From the NCBI GenBank assembly GCA_902792985.1, contig CADBBT010000014.1, forward strand, positions 1 to 34,999: a stretch of 34,999 bases of DNA, written 5' to 3'. This DNA comes from Oscillospiraceae bacterium. GTDB taxonomy: Bacteria > Bacillota > Clostridia > Oscillospirales > Acutalibacteraceae. The notes beneath the pieces were generated by a model. The model saw only the letters and a list, made by a program, of their open reading frames with translations. It did no database searches and was not told the DNA's origin. Positions 15,788 through 23,382 of the stretch are shown here, one piece after another. Position 1 is the stretch's first letter; each line of letters starts with the position of its first letter. The position numbers and the translations under genes are program-made.

Positions 15788-16501
15788 ATGACTATCTATT
15801 TGACCATGGCACTTGGTGTTGTAGCGTTTATCCTGTTTGTTGTACGCTGTAAAAACGGACGCAGCGTGCAGGGCGTATTCACAAAGAACGCGACGAGCTT
15901 GTTCTTTGTGGGAACAGCCGGTATCGCCGTTTTAAAGAACCCTTCTGCATATGAATACGGTGTGATGATTTTGCTGGGCCTTGTCCTTGGCATGCTCGGC
16001 GACATTTATCTCGATCAAAAATGGGTCTATCCCGACGATTCGGATAAATACTTGTATGCCGGATTTGCTTCCTTTGGCATCGGTCATCTGTTCTACATTC
16101 CTGCCATCTATTATTGTGCGCACCAGTTCGGCCTGTCCTATTCCTTCGTTTGGATCCCCATCGTTTTTGCTGCTGTCGTCTGCGGATTTGTTCTGCTCAC
16201 TGAAAAGCCGACCAAGCAAAACTTCGGAAAATTCCGCGTGATCGTTGCCGTCTATGGCATGGTCGTTGCCGGCATGGCGGGCACAAGCATCCTTGCTGCG
16301 ATCGTGACAAAGCAGCCGACGTTTATCGTTTGCGCTGTCGGCGGCGTGATGTTCCTGATCTCCGATCTCATTCTCTCTCCGATGTACTTCGGTCCGAAGG
16401 AAAAGAACAATTTCCCGAATTTCTTTGTCAACCATCTGACCTATTACATCGCGCAGTTCCTGCTGGCATATTCGATCTATATTCTGCCGGCACAGGGCTG
16501 A
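15788..16501 (+). CDS. YhhN/TMEM86-family membrane protein (lysoplasmalogenase-like)
   Basis: A 237-residue protein with about seven or eight membrane segments. It matches the YhhN family by 'LGLVLGMLGDIYLD' (63-76, D72), 'GFASFGIGHLFYI' (92-104, H100), 'GGVMFLISDLILS' and the final 'NHLTYYIAQFLLAY'. Characterised members hydrolyse the vinyl-ether bond of lysoplasmalogen. Many anaerobic Clostridia make plasmalogens, so that role is plausible here, but activity is inference. The ATG at 15788 has AAAGGAG 8 nt upstream. It lies 51 nt behind the GPH transporter and is closed by a strong terminator. Confidence 0.8.
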   Translation: MTIYLTMALGVVAFILFVVRCKNGRSVQGVFTKNATSLFFVGTAGIAVLKNPSAYEYGVMILLGLVLGMLGDIYLDQKWVYPDDSDKYLYAGFASFGIGHLFYIPAIYYCAHQFGLSYSFVWIPIVFAAVVCGFVLLTEKPTKQNFGKFRVIVAVYGMVVAGMAGTSILAAIVTKQPTFIVCAVGGVMFLISDLILSPMYFGPKEKNNFPNFFVNHLTYYIAQFLLAYSIYILPAQG

Positions 16502-16514
16502 TTCCGAAAAAACA

Positions 16515-16548
16515 AAGGCCGGGGCGTGTTCGCGCTCCGGCCTTTTTT
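16515..16548 (+). terminator. Terminator of the trkA-trkH-GPH-YhhN unit
   Basis: AAGGCCGGGGCG (16515-16526) pairs with CGCTCCGGCCTT (16533-16544) with one G-T pair, followed by a T-run to 16548. It begins 14 nt after the YhhN stop. Confidence 0.92.
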
Positions 16549-16553
16549 GATGC

Positions 16554-16584
16554 AAAAACGGGCTGCCGATGACAGTCCGTTTTT
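16554..16584. terminator. Second, bidirectional terminator ahead of the small-protein gene
   Basis: AAAAACGGGCTG (16554-16565) pairs with CAGTCCGTTTTT (16573-16584), with T-runs available on both strands. On the minus strand it ends the 51-residue gene 8 nt after its stop; on the plus strand it backs up the preceding terminator. Confidence 0.85.
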
Positions 16585-16591
16585 CAGTTTG

Positions 16592-16747
16592 TTATTCAGT
16601 AACGTCAGCTTCTTCGCTCTCTTCCTGCTTGAACAGGAACGGATAATGTTCTTTCAGAGAGCCGAAAACGATGTCGAGGAACTCTCCGAGATTGAATGCG
16701 AATTTCAGCAGCTCGATCGTGTTGCTGAGCAATGTCATGATATCCAT
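16592..16747 (-). CDS. Small amphipathic protein, 51 aa, unknown function
   Basis: A short frame from ATG 16747 to TAA 16592-16594. It starts 'MDIMTLLSNTIELLKFAFNL', continues with 'GEFLDIVFGSLKEHYPFLF', and ends in an acidic tail 'KQEESEEADVTE'. The first 40 residues look like one or two amphipathic helices rather than a clean membrane segment; no Cys or metal motif is seen. The gene is real by context: GGAGGTGG sits just before the ATG, a consensus promoter is 22 nt upstream of the start, and a terminator follows 8 nt after the stop. It is a monocistronic unit. I do not recognise the family. Confidence 0.75.
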   Translation of the reverse strand: MDIMTLLSNTIELLKFAFNLGEFLDIVFGSLKEHYPFLFKQEESEEADVTE

Positions 16748-16768
16748 TTTTCCACCTCCATGTTCGAA

Positions 16769-16797
16769 ATTTTACCAGTTTGGCAAAAAAATGTCAA
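16769..16797 (-). promoter_or_regulatory. Promoter of the 51-aa protein gene
   Basis: On the minus strand, TTGACA (16792-16797, perfect) and TAAAAT (16769-16774) are 17 nt apart. It lies just beyond the stop of the upstream membrane-anchored protein gene and drives the small gene separately. Confidence 0.85.
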
Positions 16798-16839
16798 TGA
16801 CATTAAGGCGATTCTAAGAAATCTTAATGCAATCTTAAT
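16796..16839 (-). repeat. Four phased 11-bp repeats abutting the -35 box
   Basis: Read on the minus strand, the units are ATTAAGATTGC, ATTAAGATTTC, TTAGAATCGCC and TTAATGTCATT, each exactly 11 nt. The first nine bases of the first two are identical and the match decays towards the -35 box, which the last unit overlaps by 2 nt. Direct repeats with an 11-bp period upstream of a promoter are the usual binding pattern of OmpR/PhoB-type activators; that reading is inference. The array overlaps the last codons of the upstream gene. Confidence 0.55.
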
Positions 16840-17500
16840 CAGGCTGTTCTGCGTTTTGCAGCGCACTGACAAAGTAACTGCCGTCAGGCGCAGTGCGCAG
16901 TGTGATCTTCATATACTTTGCCGGTTCGGGCGCAACGATGTTTCCGTTGCTGTCCTGCTGAAAGTCCTCGCCTGCGAGATAGCCGACGATGAGCGTGACA
17001 AGATCGCGCTTTTCTTCAGCGGAGATGATGCGCGGCGTGTAGATCGGCGTCACGCCGGTGATGGGGATCAGATAGCCCTTCTCGTTCTCACTGTAGCGGA
17101 ATTCGATGCCGCCGCCGTCCACATCTTCATGATGCACGGTCAGCTCCGTTCCGAACAAAGCGGCGAAGCTCTGTTCGACTTCGGTCTGCGGCAGCAGCAT
17201 ATCGCCTTCATAATAGTCGTAATCGTCAGGGTTCGGGTCGTTTTGCAAAATCTCCCAGATCGCAATGCTGATGAGCTGATTTGGATCCGCGCCGGTGATA
17301 TCGTCAAACGTGTCTGGATCGTTCATCACAACGGGGCTCAAAAACTTCTGATATTCCTGCAGCCGCGCCGTGTCGCCGGTGATGTCCCTGAGTTTGCCGC
17401 CGGCAAAACGCACGGTGGCAATGATGCCGATCACTGTAAAGGCGAGGATGAGCAGTCCGAGCACCATGTTTGCGGTTTTGCGTGCCGGTGATTGTTTCAT
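16835..17500 (-). CDS. Membrane-anchored protein of unknown function
   Basis: A 221-residue protein with a basic N-terminus, one membrane segment at about 12-32 ('MVLGLLILAFTVIGIIATV') and a soluble, acidic remainder that should lie outside the membrane. The outer part carries an acidic stretch 'NPDDYDYYEGD' and ends in a strand-rich region. It is the last gene of the M16 peptidase-proB-proA unit, starting 14 nt after the proA stop with AAAGGCGG before its ATG. I do not recognise a family; a link to proline synthesis is not implied beyond co-transcription. Confidence 0.75.
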   Translation of the reverse strand: MKQSPARKTANMVLGLLILAFTVIGIIATVRFAGGKLRDITGDTARLQEYQKFLSPVVMNDPDTFDDITGADPNQLISIAIWEILQNDPNPDDYDYYEGDMLLPQTEVEQSFAALFGTELTVHHEDVDGGGIEFRYSENEKGYLIPITGVTPIYTPRIISAEEKRDLVTLIVGYLAGEDFQQDSNGNIVAPEPAKYMKITLRTAPDGSYFVSALQNAEQPD

Positions 17501-17514
17501 GAAAGCCGCCTTTC

Positions 17515-18753
17515 TCAGCGCACCTGTCCGTTGCCGCTGATGATGTATTTTTCGCTCGTGAGCTGCTGCAGACCGAGCGGACCTCTGGCGTGGAGCTTTT
17601 GCGTGGAGATGCCGATTTCGGCGCCGAAACCGAATTCACCGCCGTCTGTGAAGCGTGTGGACGCGTTGACATAAACCGCGGCCGCGTCCACTTCGCGGGT
17701 GAATTTCTGCGCTGCGGCATAGTTCTGTGTGACAATGCATTCGCTGTGACCTGTGGTGTATTTCATGATATGCGCGATCGCACTTTCGATAGAACCGACC
17801 ACGCGCACGCTGATCTCATAGCCGAGATACTCCTTGCCGTAATCCTCTTCGGTTGCCGGAACAGCCTGCGGCAGCAGCGCGCAGACGGTCTCGTCGCCGT
17901 GGATCAGCACATTGGCTTGCTGCAGCTTTTGCGCAATCAGCTCCAGCGCTTTTTCGGCCACATCCTTGTGAATGACCAGACTTTCGCAGGCGTTGCAGAC
18001 GGAGGGACGCGACGTTTTTGCATTGAAAATGATATCCGCAGCCATCGTAAGGTCTGCGTCTTTGTCCACATATACATGGCAGTTGCCTGTGCCCGTTTCA
18101 ATCAGCGGCACTGTTGCGTTTTCCACACACGCACGAATGAGTCCTGCGCCGCCGCGCGGGATGAGCACATCCACATAATCGTTGAGCTTCATCAGCGCGT
18201 TTGCGCTTTCGCGCGAGGTGTCCTCCACAAGCTGGATGCAGTCCTTCGGCAGCCCAACGCTTTCCAGCGCGCCGCGCATGAGTCCGGCGATCGCTTTGTT
18301 GGAACGAAACGCCTCTTTCCCGCCGCGCAGAATTACGCAGTTGCCGGATTTCAAGCAAAGCGTTGCCGCCTCTGCGGTGACATTCGGGCGAGCTTCATAG
18401 ATGACGGCGATCACACCGAAGGGCACGGTCACTTTTTCAATGAACAGTCCGTTCGGACGCGTGGTGCCGGAGATCACTTTGCCCACAGGATCCTCCAGCG
18501 CGATCAGTTCCCGCGCCGCTTTGGAAAGAGCGGCAATGCGATCCGGATTCAGCGCAAGACGGTCAAGCATCGCTTTGGCCATGCCGTTTTCCTTTGCAGC
18601 GGCAAGGTCTTTTTCATTTTCTTCCAGCAGCAGCGACGCGTTTTGTTCAAACGCCTTTGCAATGGCTTCCAGTGCCGCATTTTTGCGCGCACTGTCGGTG
18701 TTCATCAGCACACGCGAAGCTGTTTTTGCGTTTTTTCCGAGTTCAGTCAGCAT
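17515..18753 (-). CDS. proA: Gamma-glutamyl phosphate reductase
   Basis: Reduces gamma-glutamyl phosphate to glutamate semialdehyde with NADPH, the second step of proline synthesis. The 412-residue length is normal. It has the aldehyde-dehydrogenase fold with 'PFGVIAVIYEARPNVT' (111-126), 'LRGGKEA' (142-148), 'PRGGAGLI' (199-206) and the catalytic Cys C253 in 'RPSVCNACESLV'. The start overlaps the end of proB by 11 nt. Confidence 0.96.
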   Translation of the reverse strand: MLTELGKNAKTASRVLMNTDSARKNAALEAIAKAFEQNASLLLEENEKDLAAAKENGMAKAMLDRLALNPDRIAALSKAARELIALEDPVGKVISGTTRPNGLFIEKVTVPFGVIAVIYEARPNVTAEAATLCLKSGNCVILRGGKEAFRSNKAIAGLMRGALESVGLPKDCIQLVEDTSRESANALMKLNDYVDVLIPRGGAGLIRACVENATVPLIETGTGNCHVYVDKDADLTMAADIIFNAKTSRPSVCNACESLVIHKDVAEKALELIAQKLQQANVLIHGDETVCALLPQAVPATEEDYGKEYLGYEISVRVVGSIESAIAHIMKYTTGHSECIVTQNYAAAQKFTREVDAAAVYVNASTRFTDGGEFGFGAEIGISTQKLHARGPLGLQQLTSEKYIISGNGQVR

Positions 18754-19534
18754 ATGTATCCCTCACTTCAAAATAGGTTCCGATTCTATGTCCGTCGATC
18801 ACACGGTAAAGATCCTGCGGCTCACTGCCGTTCATCACGATCACGGGAATGCCTTTTTCAGTTGCAATGCGCGCGGCAAACAGCTTTGTGACCATGCCGC
18901 CGGTGCCGCGGCTGCTTCCTGCGCCCCCGGCGAGCGCCAACAGTTCGTCTGTGATCTCTTCCACCACGGGGATCAGCCGCGCGTCTGGGTTCTCGTTCGG
19001 ATTGTCGTCAAACAGTCCGTCGATATCTGAAAGGATCACGAGCAGATCCGCGTCGACAAGCGATGCAACCACAGCGGAAAGGCTGTCGTTGTCGCCGTAA
19101 ACGATCTCTTCCGTGGCGACGCTGTCATTTTCGTTGATGATCGGGATCGCGCCGTATTCAAAGAGCTTTTCAAACGTGTTGCTCAAGTTTTCGCGGCGCT
19201 CCGTGTTTTCAAAGTCGGCTTTTGTAACAAGCATCTGCCCGATTTTTTGTCCGTATTCGCCAAAAAACTTATCATACATGAACATCAGCTCACACTGACC
19301 GACACACGCGGCGGCCTGTCTGCCGGGAATGTCCTGCGGCTTTTGGGCAAGGCCGAGCTTTCCCACGCCGACGCCGATCGCGCCCGATGTGACAAGCGCA
19401 ACGTCATGTCCGGCGTTATGCAGATCTGCAAGCACGGCGCAGAGTTTCATCATGCGGCGGATGTTGGTTTTTCCTGTTTCATAGGTGAGGGTGGAGGTGC
19501 CGACCTTCACCACAATGCGTTGAAAGTGTTGCAT
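18743..19534 (-). CDS. proB: Glutamate 5-kinase, short form without PUA domain
   Basis: Phosphorylates glutamate for proline synthesis. The 263 residues form a single amino-acid-kinase domain: 'VVKVGTSTL' (8-16), 'VTSGAIGVG' (48-56), 'INENDSV' and 'GTGGMVTKL' for substrate and ATP binding. The C-terminal PUA domain of the roughly 370-residue enterobacterial enzyme is absent, and the proA start follows directly, so the short form is natural and not a truncation. GGAGAAG before the ATG lies within the end of the M16 gene, 1 nt apart. Confidence 0.94.
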   Translation of the reverse strand: MQHFQRIVVKVGTSTLTYETGKTNIRRMMKLCAVLADLHNAGHDVALVTSGAIGVGVGKLGLAQKPQDIPGRQAAACVGQCELMFMYDKFFGEYGQKIGQMLVTKADFENTERRENLSNTFEKLFEYGAIPIINENDSVATEEIVYGDNDSLSAVVASLVDADLLVILSDIDGLFDDNPNENPDARLIPVVEEITDELLALAGGAGSSRGTGGMVTKLFAARIATEKGIPVIVMNGSEPQDLYRVIDGHRIGTYFEVRDTYAD

Positions 19535-19535
19535 G

Positions 19536-20795
19536 TTACTTCTCCTGAATTTGAAGGATCGCGCGGTAAAACGCTTCTTCTTTTGTCGTTCCCACAGCGG
19601 TAAACGCTGCGTTTGAAAATTGCAAATACTGTTTTGCGGCGCGGCGCACGTCGGAAAGCGTCACCGCTCGAATGGCATCGATGATCTCCTCGTCCTCGGT
19701 GCAGTCGCCGAACATCAAAAGGTCGTGCCCGAGCGAGGACAGCTTGGAGTGGGGTTGTTCCCGTTGCATGATCAAGGATGAAGTGAGTTTTTCCTTTGCG
19801 GCACAAAGCGCAGCGTCATCGATCGTTTCGCTCAGCGCGCAGATGATGCGCTTTATCTCTTCCAGTGCCTGCTGCTGCGTTTCCGGGGAAAGCGACATGG
19901 AAACGGCAATATAACCTGCGGCAAGGAAGCGACCCAGCCAGGCGTCGACGTTATAGACGAGACCCAACTCCTCGCGCAAACATTGCCAAAGCTGCGAGGA
20001 TGAGCCTGTGCCGAGCAGAAACATCAGCACCTGCAGCGTATAAAGATCACCGTGCCGCAGGGGAACGCCGGGAAAGCAAAGCATCAGATGCGTTTGCTCA
20101 AATGACCGTTCCAGCAGCGTGATGTGCTGATGGAACTGCGGCGCGCATGGGGTCAGCGGATTGTTCTTGCAGGGAAGAGCTCCAAACGCTGTTTCGATCA
20201 GCGCTTTCATTTCAGCTTTATCAAACTTGCCTCCAATGCCGATGACCATGCGCTCAGGTGTGTAGAACGCGGCGCGGTGCGCAATAAAATCGCTTTTTTG
20301 CAGTCGGCTGACGCTTTTCTTTGTGCCGAGGATCTGCAGCGAAAGGGGAGACGCCGCAAAAACAGCGCTTTCGTTCGCTTCATAGCAGACGTCGCCGGGA
20401 TCGTCTTCACACATGGCGATCTCTTCCAAAATCACGCCGCGCTCGGTGTCGATGTCGTTTTCGTCGAGCTTTGGATGCAGCACCATGTCAAAGAGCAGAT
20501 CCGCAGCATCGCGGATGCGGTGGGAGAGTGCGCGCACATAGAAAAAGGTGTATTCTTTTGTGGTGTAGGCATTGACCGAAGCGCCGATGGCGTCCATTCC
20601 GCGCGCGATGTCAAATGCAGAAAAGCGATCGGTGCCCTTAAACACGATATGCTCAATGAAGTGCGAGATGCCGTTGGTCTGTGCTGTTTCGTTGACACTG
20701 CCCGATGCGACCCATAAGCCGACCGTTGCGGAATGCAGATGGCTTTGCTCGTCAAACAGCACGCGCAGCCCGTTTTGTAATGTCCATTGTTCCAT
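19536..20795 (-). CDS. M16-family zinc metallopeptidase
   Basis: A 419-residue single-chain member of the mitochondrial-processing-peptidase-like group. The inverted zinc motif HFIEH is at 45-49, with the downstream Glu ligand expected at E124/E125 in 'RGVILEEIAM', so the protein should be active. The C-terminal half holds the second, inactive repeat with the usual 'GSSSQLWQCLREELGLVY'. Several in-frame ATGs exist upstream (20819, 20801); 20795 is preferred because GGAG lies at the proper distance. It leads the unit with proB and proA. The substrate is unknown. Confidence 0.9.
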   Translation of the reverse strand: MEQWTLQNGLRVLFDEQSHLHSATVGLWVASGSVNETAQTNGISHFIEHIVFKGTDRFSAFDIARGMDAIGASVNAYTTKEYTFFYVRALSHRIRDAADLLFDMVLHPKLDENDIDTERGVILEEIAMCEDDPGDVCYEANESAVFAASPLSLQILGTKKSVSRLQKSDFIAHRAAFYTPERMVIGIGGKFDKAEMKALIETAFGALPCKNNPLTPCAPQFHQHITLLERSFEQTHLMLCFPGVPLRHGDLYTLQVLMFLLGTGSSSQLWQCLREELGLVYNVDAWLGRFLAAGYIAVSMSLSPETQQQALEEIKRIICALSETIDDAALCAAKEKLTSSLIMQREQPHSKLSSLGHDLLMFGDCTEDEEIIDAIRAVTLSDVRRAAKQYLQFSNAAFTAVGTTKEEAFYRAILQIQEK

Positions 20796-20828
20796 GCGCA
20801 TTTCTCCATGATGATTCATTCGCTTTCT

Positions 20829-20856
20829 ATTATAACCATTGCGCAAAAAAATACAA
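20829..20856 (-). promoter_or_regulatory. Promoter of the M16-proB-proA unit
   Basis: On the minus strand, TTGTAT (20851-20856) and a perfect TATAAT (20829-20834) are spaced 16 nt apart. It faces away from the promoter at 20878-20906, forming a compact divergent pair. Confidence 0.65.
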
Positions 20857-20877
20857 GAGGAAGGACGAATTAAAGTG

Positions 20878-20906
20878 TTGATATTCTGCTTGAACTATGA
20901 TATAAT
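20878..20906 (+). promoter_or_regulatory. Promoter of the HD hydrolase-led unit
   Basis: TTGATA (20878-20883) and perfect TATAAT (20901-20906) are 17 nt apart, followed by AAAGGAG and the TTG start at 20930. Confidence 0.82.
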
Positions 20907-20929
20907 ACTTTTTAAAGGAGCTGATATAC

Positions 20930-21505
20930 TTGCAATATACAGTCTTGGAGCGTGCAATCCGCTTTGCGGTGGACGCGCATGCGGGGCAGACGCGCAAAGA
21001 CGGTTCGCCGTTCATTCTTCATCCGCTTGAGGATGCGTCCATCGTCGGCACGATGACCGACGACCTTGAAATCCTTGCCGCCGCGGTACTGCACGATACC
21101 GTGGAAGATACTGACACCACGGAAGAGGATATTCTGCAGACATTCGGTCCGCGTGTGCATGCGCTTGTGATGCATGAGACCGAAAACAAACGGCCTGCGC
21201 TCTTGCCGAAGGACACCTGGCGCGTGCGCAAGGAAGAGTCGCTGGAACTGCTTAAAGATTCAAACGATCCCGCGACGCTTATGCTCTGGCTGGGTGACAA
21301 ACTTGCCAATATACGCGCGCTCAAGCGCGACCACGATGTGCTGGGTGTCAAAGTGTTTGATCGTTTCAACAACAAAAACCCACGCGATCAGAAATGGTAT
21401 TACGGAACAATTCTGAAGCTGCTTTCTCCGCTTTCGGACACGGCGGCTTATCGGGAATACAGTATGCTTTATCATGCCGTGTTTGACGGCTACGAAGGAG
21501 AATGA
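20930..21505 (+). CDS. RelA/SpoT-like HD-domain hydrolase
   Basis: A 191-residue stand-alone HD phosphohydrolase resembling the N-terminal domain of RelA/SpoT and small (p)ppGpp hydrolases. Metal-site motifs are 'AHAGQTRKDGSPFILHP' (16-32), 'LHDTVEDT' (54-61) and 'GDKLANIRALKRD'. There is no synthetase or TGS domain. Cleavage of (p)ppGpp or a related nucleotide is inference. It starts at TTG, supported by AAAGGAG 9 nt upstream and the absence of a better codon. Its stop TGA precedes the next start by 2 nt, so it is co-transcribed with the STAS-kinase gene. Confidence 0.8.
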   Translation: MQYTVLERAIRFAVDAHAGQTRKDGSPFILHPLEDASIVGTMTDDLEILAAAVLHDTVEDTDTTEEDILQTFGPRVHALVMHETENKRPALLPKDTWRVRKEESLELLKDSNDPATLMLWLGDKLANIRALKRDHDVLGVKVFDRFNNKNPRDQKWYYGTILKLLSPLSDTAAYREYSMLYHAVFDGYEGE

Positions 21506-21507
21506 TT

Positions 21508-22686
21508 ATGATTCAAATCACAGCAAAGCAACAGCCGGACGCGCTCACAATCTTCCTTGCGGGACGCATTGATTCAAACAACGCCGCCGAAGCGGAAACG
21601 CAGATTAAGGCATATACAGACGGTTATGCAGGCACGGTGGTGCTAGACGCGGAAAAGCTCGAATACATCTCCAGCGCGGGTCTTCGTGTGGTCCTGCGTC
21701 TGAAAAAGGCCTTCCCGGACACCAAGATCATCAACGCCTCTTCCGATGTTTATGAGATCTTCGATATGACCGGCTTTACCGAGATGATGGATATTTCAAA
21801 AGCCTATCGTAAGCTCTCTGTGGAAGGCTGCGAGGTCATCGGCGAAGGTGCAAACGGCAAGGTGTACCGCATTGACGCGGACACGATCGTGAAGGTGTAT
21901 AAGAATCACGACGCGCTGGAAGAGATCCATAACGAGCGCGAGCTTGCCCGCAAAGCGTTTGTGATGGGTGTTCCGACCGCGATCCCGTATGATGTTGTGC
22001 AGGTCAGCGACCTTTACGGCTCTGTGTTTGAACTGCTCAATGCAAAATCCTTTGCAAAGCTGATGATTGCCGATCCCTCAAAAACGGAAGAGCTCGCAAA
22101 GGCGAGTGTGGATATTTTGAAAACCATGCACAGCACAATGCTCAAACCCGGTGAACTGCCCGATAAAAAAGCGGAAGCGCTCGTTTGGGCGGAATACTGC
22201 CGTGACCATTTGCCGCAGGATGTGGGCGAAAAGCTGGTTGCGCTTGTGAAAGCGATCCCCGATACCAATAATATGCTGCACGGCGATTATCACATTAAAA
22301 ACATCATGCAGCAAAACGGTGAAAACCTGCTTATTGATATGGACACCCTTGCCATGGGTCATCCGATTTTTGAATTTTCGGCGATCTATGCTGCTTACGT
22401 TGGTTTTTCCTGCATTGACAAAAACAACGTCTATAAATTCCTCGGCATTCCGTATGACCAGGCGCAATTGTTCTGGAAGGCGACGCTCAAATACTATTTT
22501 GGCACGGAAGATGAAGCCTACATGCGCGAGATCGAGGAGAAATCCGCAGTGATCTGTTTTGCGCGTCTTCTGCGCCGCACCTTCCGCAAGGCGAAGGAAG
22601 ACGAAGCATATAAAGCAAAGTTGATTGATTATTGCAAGACGACGCTGTGTGAATTGGTGCCGAAGCTGGACAACCTGGTATTTTAA
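21508..22686 (+). CDS. STAS domain fused to an aminoglycoside-phosphotransferase-like kinase
   Basis: A 392-residue protein of two modules. Residues 1 to about 100 are a STAS (anti-sigma-factor antagonist) domain with 'LEYISSAGLRVVL' (51-63); S56 aligns with the serine phosphorylated in RsbV-type proteins. Residues about 108-392 are a small-molecule/protein-kinase-like fold: a glycine-rich loop 'IGEGANGKVY' (111-120), catalytic 'HGDYHIKNIM' (258-267) with D260 and N265, and the metal motif 'LIDMDTL' (275-281). Known members of this layout have no assigned substrate. The start is taken at ATG 21508, 7 nt after AAGGAG, not the ATG at 21502 that sits 1 nt from it. A gene for an RsbW-like ATPase follows, which suggests shared signalling. 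Confidence 0.82.
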   Translation: MIQITAKQQPDALTIFLAGRIDSNNAAEAETQIKAYTDGYAGTVVLDAEKLEYISSAGLRVVLRLKKAFPDTKIINASSDVYEIFDMTGFTEMMDISKAYRKLSVEGCEVIGEGANGKVYRIDADTIVKVYKNHDALEEIHNERELARKAFVMGVPTAIPYDVVQVSDLYGSVFELLNAKSFAKLMIADPSKTEELAKASVDILKTMHSTMLKPGELPDKKAEALVWAEYCRDHLPQDVGEKLVALVKAIPDTNNMLHGDYHIKNIMQQNGENLLIDMDTLAMGHPIFEFSAIYAAYVGFSCIDKNNVYKFLGIPYDQAQLFWKATLKYYFGTEDEAYMREIEEKSAVICFARLLRRTFRKAKEDEAYKAKLIDYCKTTLCELVPKLDNLVF

Positions 22687-22737
22687 CGGCGTACGGTTTT
22701 GGATGTTTTGAAATGTCACGCTTTTTCTCTGCATTTT

Positions 22738-22758
22738 GAACCCCGGCGATCAGGGTTC
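22738..22758 (+). terminator. Weak hairpin after the STAS-kinase gene
   Basis: GAACCC (22738-22743) and GGGTTC (22753-22758) pair around a 9-nt loop, followed only by CTTTC. It could be a leaky terminator. No promoter is evident between here and 22873, so the genes downstream probably depend on read-through. Confidence 0.25.
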
Positions 22759-22872
22759 CTTTCACATAGAAGATGAGCCGGAACCAATCAACGCCGAAAA
22801 ACGAATGGGTACAACGTATGGAATGCTGTTGCTTATGGCAACAGCAGCGGTAAACCGCAGGAGATTTTGGAT

Positions 22873-23379
22873 ATGCTCTGGGATAATGTGAATACATCTG
22901 CAGGCGATGCCTCGCAGATTGATGATTCGACGAAGCCTTGTACGCAAGGCAACCTGGCGGATTCAGCAGATTATAAGACACTGACTGTGGAAGCAACAAG
23001 AGAAGCGTTCGCGCAGGTCAACGAGTTTGTTGACAGCTTCCTTGAAGCGCACGACTGTCCGCTGAAAGCGCAGATGCAAATTGACCTTTGCGTGGAAGAG
23101 GTGTTCGTCAACATTGCAAGCTACGCTTACGGTGACACGACCGGCACAGCACAGATCGATCTGTGCGGCAAAAACGGGGAAGTGACCCTGGTGTTCTCCG
23201 ACGAGGGTCAGCCGTATGATCCGCTCGCAAAAGACGATCCGGACATCACGCTTGACGCACAATCGCGTCAAATCGGCGGGCTGGGCATCTTCCTGGTAAA
23301 GAAAAACATGGATGAGGTTCGTTACCGCTACGAAAACGGAAAGAATATTCTGACTCTGCATAAGACTTGGAACAGCTGA
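22873..23379 (+). CDS. RsbW/SpoIIAB-like serine kinase (anti-sigma ATPase)
   Basis: A 168-residue GHKL ATPase of the anti-sigma-factor kinase type. The domain begins near residue 33 ('YKTLTVEATREAFAQVNEFV'). The N-box is 'DLCVEEVFVNIASYAY', then 'VFSDEGQPYDP' (G1 box) and 'QIGGLGIFLVKKNMDEVRY' (G2 box). Such kinases phosphorylate a STAS partner, here plausibly the STAS protein encoded just upstream; no sigma factor gene is in sight. AGGAG lies 9 nt before ATG 22873. The first 32 residues are unlike the family, and the same frame stays open upstream to a TGA at 22774 with protein-like content but no better start. Confidence 0.8.
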   Translation: MLWDNVNTSAGDASQIDDSTKPCTQGNLADSADYKTLTVEATREAFAQVNEFVDSFLEAHDCPLKAQMQIDLCVEEVFVNIASYAYGDTTGTAQIDLCGKNGEVTLVFSDEGQPYDPLAKDDPDITLDAQSRQIGGLGIFLVKKNMDEVRYRYENGKNILTLHKTWNS

Positions 23380-23382
23380 CGG

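Noticed and set aside
17590-18891. A 433-codon plus-strand frame opposite proA
   Set aside because: proA is intact with its catalytic Cys; the opposite frame has no start signal and crosses into proB.
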